8,662 nucleotides of DNA. Origin: CBDVAK01 sp965371945 (lineage in GTDB: Bacteria > Pseudomonadota > Gammaproteobacteria > Competibacterales > JAHEDQ01). A program made the position numbers and the translations under genes. The DNA is taken from assembly GCA_965371945.1 (NCBI GenBank), contig CBDVAK010000144.1:1-8662 (forward strand). Direction: 5' to 3'. Shown here in pieces: positions 6,794-8,662 of this stretch (its first letter is position 1; each line of letters opens with the position of its first letter). The notes beneath the pieces were generated by a model. The model saw only the letters and a list, made by a program, of their open reading frames with translations. It ran no database searches and was not told where the DNA came from.

Positions 6794-6911
6794 GACCGTG
6801 TTCCCATTCCGTTACAATGCTCGATGTTCCATTGAATGATAGTTGGGCCGCTCGTAGCAAGCGGGCTCTGTCACCGGGCTCGGCGACTGTGGCCCCGCCA
6901 GGGAGAGGGTC
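6794..6911. promoter_or_regulatory. Divergent intergenic region between VKOR and the efflux adaptor
   Basis: These 118 nt must serve both divergent genes. On the + strand TACAAT at 6813-6818 (5 of 6 to a -10 box) has ATGACC at 6792-6797 upstream, but the spacer is only 15 bp and the -35 overlaps the VKOR start codon. On the - strand TATCAT (complement of 6836-6841) resembles a -10 box without a matching -35. An ATG-started frame at 6836 in this gap is a shadow of the adaptor gene. Confidence 0.3.
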
Positions 6912-6914
6912 ACG
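6902..6914 (+). promoter_or_regulatory. Ribosome binding site placing the adaptor start at ACG
   Basis: GGAG at 6902-6905, inside a purine-rich GGGAGAGGG run, is 6 nt before ACG 6912-6914. The frame contains no ATG, GTG or TTG between its upstream stop (TAG 6855-6857) and GTG 6963, which lies inside the hydrophobic anchor. The spacing points to ACG as the initiation codon, or to an ATG changed by one base. Confidence 0.5.
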
Positions 6915-8063
6915 AAACACCGCAAGCTGATCTTTGTCGTTGCCATCACCGCAATCGCCACGGTGGCGCTGCTTGCCTGGCTCACCAGAACCACCCCGGT
7001 GCGGGTGGTGGTCAGCCCAGTGGGTTACGGGACGGTCCGTGACACGGTTGCCAACACCCGTGCCGGCACGGTCGAATCCTGTGAACGCGCCGGTCTGTCA
7101 CCGGCGATCGGTGGCCAGATCATCAATCTGCCGGTCAGCGAAGGCGACCGGGTCAAGGTCGGCCAACTGCTGATGGAATTGTGGAACAAGGACCGCCAGG
7201 CCCAAGTGACGTTGGCGGTGAGTGAAGTCAAGGCCACCACCGCCCGCGCCCGCCAGGCTTGTGTCACCGCGGAGACCGCGGCGCGGGAATACCAGCGGCT
7301 GCGCAAACTCAGGCGTGAAGGTCTGGCCTCCGAGGAGGCCATCGACCGGGCCGATGGCGAGGCCCGCGCGCAGCGGGCGGCCTGCAATGCCGCCCAAGCC
7401 GGCACCGAGGTGGGCGAGGCCAAACTGGCTGTCGCCAGGGCGGCACTGGAGCAAACCCGGCTCACCGCGCCGTTTGCCGGCGTGGTGGCGCAGATCAACG
7501 GTGAAGTCGGTGAATTCGTGACACCTTCTCCGGTGGGGATTCCCACCCCGCCGGCGGTGGACCTGGTGAACATTGCCTGCCTGTATGTGCTGGCGCCTAT
7601 CGACGAGGTGGATGCGCCCGGAATCCGGGTCGGCATGCAGGTCGACATTTCCCTGGACGCGTTCTCCACCAGGGTATTCCCGGGTCGGGTACGCCGCGTC
7701 GCACCCTATGTGCTCGATATCGAGCGACAGGCCCGTACCGTCGATGTGGAGGTGGCGTTCGACAACGCCGGGGATACCGCCAACATGCTGCCGGGCTACA
7801 GCGCCGACATCGAAGTCATCCTGGCGACCCGGGAACGGGTTCTGCGGGTTCCCACCGAGGCAGTGCTCGAAGGCCACCGGGTGCTGGTGCTCACGGCCGA
7901 GGGCACATTGCAGGAACGCGAAATCGAGACCGGTGTCAGCAACTGGGCCTGGGGCGAGATCATCAGCGGACTCGCCGAAGGCGATGCGGTGGTGACTTCC
8001 GTGGCTCGCGAGGGCGTCGTGGATGGCGCCCGGTCGGTTGCCGAGGCCGGGTCGGGCGGTTGA
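6912..8063 (+). CDS. Periplasmic adaptor (membrane fusion) protein of a MacAB-like ABC efflux system
   Basis: With the proposed ACG start this is a 383-residue HlyD/MacA-type adaptor. Residues 2-5 are KHRK and 6-24 form a single membrane anchor. Then come the first lipoyl half (about 60-92, ending in the PVSEGDRVKVGQLLMEL pattern), a helical hairpin (about 94-180, tip near EGLAS at 136-140), the second lipoyl half (TRLTAPFAGVVAQINGEVGEFV, about 182-203), a beta-barrel (about 220-310) and a membrane-proximal domain near the C-terminus. Such adaptors link an inner-membrane ABC transporter to an outer-membrane channel. The GTG at 6963 would remove most of the anchor and lacks a ribosome site. 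Cysteines at 57, 117, 158 and 223 are unusual for this family; 117 and 158 sit at equal distance from the hairpin tip. The stop overlaps the next gene, an ABC ATPase, supporting one operon. Substrate unknown. Confidence 0.85.
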   Translation, partial: TKHRKLIFVVAITAIATVALLAWLTRTTPVRVVVSPVGYGTVRDTVANTRAGTVESCERAGLSPAIGGQIINLPVSEGDRVKVGQLLMELWNKDRQAQVTLAVSEVKATTARARQACVTAETAAREYQRLRKLRREGLASEEAIDRADGEARAQRAACNAAQAGTEVGEAKLAVARAALEQTRLTAPFAGVVAQINGEVGEFVTPSPVGIPTPPAVDLVNIACLYVLAPIDEVDAPGIRVGMQVDISLDAFSTRVFPGRVRRVAPYVLDIERQARTVDVEVAFDNAGDTANMLPGYSADIEVILATRERVLRVPTEAVLEGHRVLVLTAEGTLQEREIETGVSNWAWGEIISGLAEGDAVVTSVAREGVVDGARSVAEAGSGG

Positions 8064-8662
8064 TCGAACTGGTTCGAATCCGTCGCAGCTTTCGCGTCGG
8101 CGAACAGACCGTCAACGCGCTGGATGATGTCGACCTCAGCATCGCCGCCGGGGATTACGTGTCGATCATGGGCCCTTCGGGCTCCGGCAAGTCGACCTTG
8201 CTCAATTTGCTGGGCCTACTGGACCGCCCCAGCGCCGGTGTCTACCGACTCAACGGTGCAGACGTGACCACGCTGGATGACGCCCGCCAGGCGCAGGTCA
8301 GAAATCGCGAGATCGGTTTCGTGTTCCAGATGTTCCACCTGGTACCGCGCCTGACCGCGGCGGAGAATGTTGAACTGCCCCTGGTGCTGGCCGGCATGCC
8401 CCCGCGACAGCGTCGGCCCCGGGTCGCCGCGCTGCTGGACCAGCTCGATCTCGGTGACCGCAGCCACCACAAGCCCGAGCAGTTGTCCGGTGGACAGCGT
8501 CAGCGTGTCGCGATTGCCCGCGCCACCGTGACCCGTCCCCACGTCCTGCTGGCGGACGAACCGACCGGCAATCTCGATCAGCAATCCGGGCAGGAGGTAG
8601 TGCGGCTGCTGGAAGGTCTGAACAGCGACGGATTGACGCTGATCATGGTGACCCACGACCCA
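8060..8662 (+). CDS. MacB/LolD-type ABC transporter ATP-binding protein, 3'-truncated by window edge
   Basis: The frame is open to the window end (201 codons) and encodes almost a whole ABC ATPase domain. Seen in order: Walker A GPSGSGKST (38-46), Q-loop FVFQMFHLVPRLTAAEN, signature LSGGQ (142-146), Walker B with the D166-E167 pair followed by PTGNLD, and the H-loop histidine 199 in VTHDP. The PTGNLD and Q-loop sequences place it in the MacB/LolD/FtsE-like group. Start: TTG 8060 overlaps the adaptor's TGA as TTGA; no ATG or GTG lies near the expected N-terminus (LIELVRIRRSFRVGEQ). The ribosome site is weak (GAGG at 8043-8046), so translation is probably coupled. Whether a permease domain is fused, as in MacB, or encoded separately cannot be seen. 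Confidence 0.92.
   Translation, partial: MIELVRIRRSFRVGEQTVNALDDVDLSIAAGDYVSIMGPSGSGKSTLLNLLGLLDRPSAGVYRLNGADVTTLDDARQAQVRNREIGFVFQMFHLVPRLTAAENVELPLVLAGMPPRQRRPRVAALLDQLDLGDRSHHKPEQLSGGQRQRVAIARATVTRPHVLLADEPTGNLDQQSGQEVVRLLEGLNSDGLTLIMVTHDP

Noticed and set aside
6836..7042. 68-codon ATG-started + strand frame across the divergent intergenic region
   Set aside because: Most of it overlaps the adaptor gene in the wrong frame; its product is His/Arg-rich with no membrane anchor or domain, so it does not rescue the missing start.
1..8662. tRNA, rRNA, CRISPR, IS elements, attachment sites or a defence system
   Set aside because: I saw no repeat arrays, transposase or integrase sequence, structured RNA genes or flanking duplications; essentially all of the window is covered by metabolic and transport genes.

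Overview
The window is GC-rich, densely packed, typically bacterial DNA. Gene content (two-half YeeE/YedE sulfur transporter, 2-aminoethylphosphonate catabolism, VKOR-thioredoxin fusion, MacAB-like efflux) fits a Gram-negative proteobacterium. A gammaproteobacterium is my best guess, but nothing here fixes the taxon. I found no rRNA, tRNA, CRISPR array, insertion sequence, integrase or origin.

Layout, left to right. (1) The 3' part of a DUF302 gene overlaps a YeeE/YedE-family membrane transporter (+ strand). (2) After a 147-nt gap with a possible promoter and a short direct repeat comes a tight + strand cluster: phnW (2-aminoethylphosphonate:pyruvate transaminase), a class-III-aminotransferase-fold enzyme that I assign to PbfA ((R)-1-hydroxy-2-aminoethylphosphonate ammonia-lyase), a ten-helix DMT permease of the type found next to phosphonate genes, and an exported protein I do not recognise. 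Spacings are 17 nt (5 nt if the earlier pbfA start is used), 5 nt and a 4-nt ATGA overlap, so this is very probably one operon. (3) A VKOR-thioredoxin fusion on the - strand is convergent with the unknown gene, with one base between the stops. (4) Divergent from VKOR, across 118 nt, is a periplasmic adaptor (HlyD/MacA-like) and, overlapping its stop, a MacB/LolD-type ABC ATPase that runs off the right edge.

How the genes work together. PhnW and PbfA both produce phosphonoacetaldehyde, one from aminoethylphosphonate and one from its (R)-1-hydroxy derivative. No enzyme that consumes phosphonoacetaldehyde (PhnX, PhnY, PhnA) is present, so it must be encoded outside the window. The DMT permease is a plausible transporter for the cassette, and the exported fourth gene is its uncharacterised member. 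The VKOR fusion would introduce disulfides into periplasmic proteins. Both flanking genes encode exported or periplasmic proteins with four cysteines each outside the signal or anchor, which makes them reasonable candidate clients.

The least ordinary points are: the adaptor gene, which has no ATG/GTG/TTG before its membrane anchor and appears to start at ACG; the unknown exported protein in the phosphonate operon; and a symmetric cysteine pair in the adaptor's helical hairpin beside a disulfide-forming enzyme.
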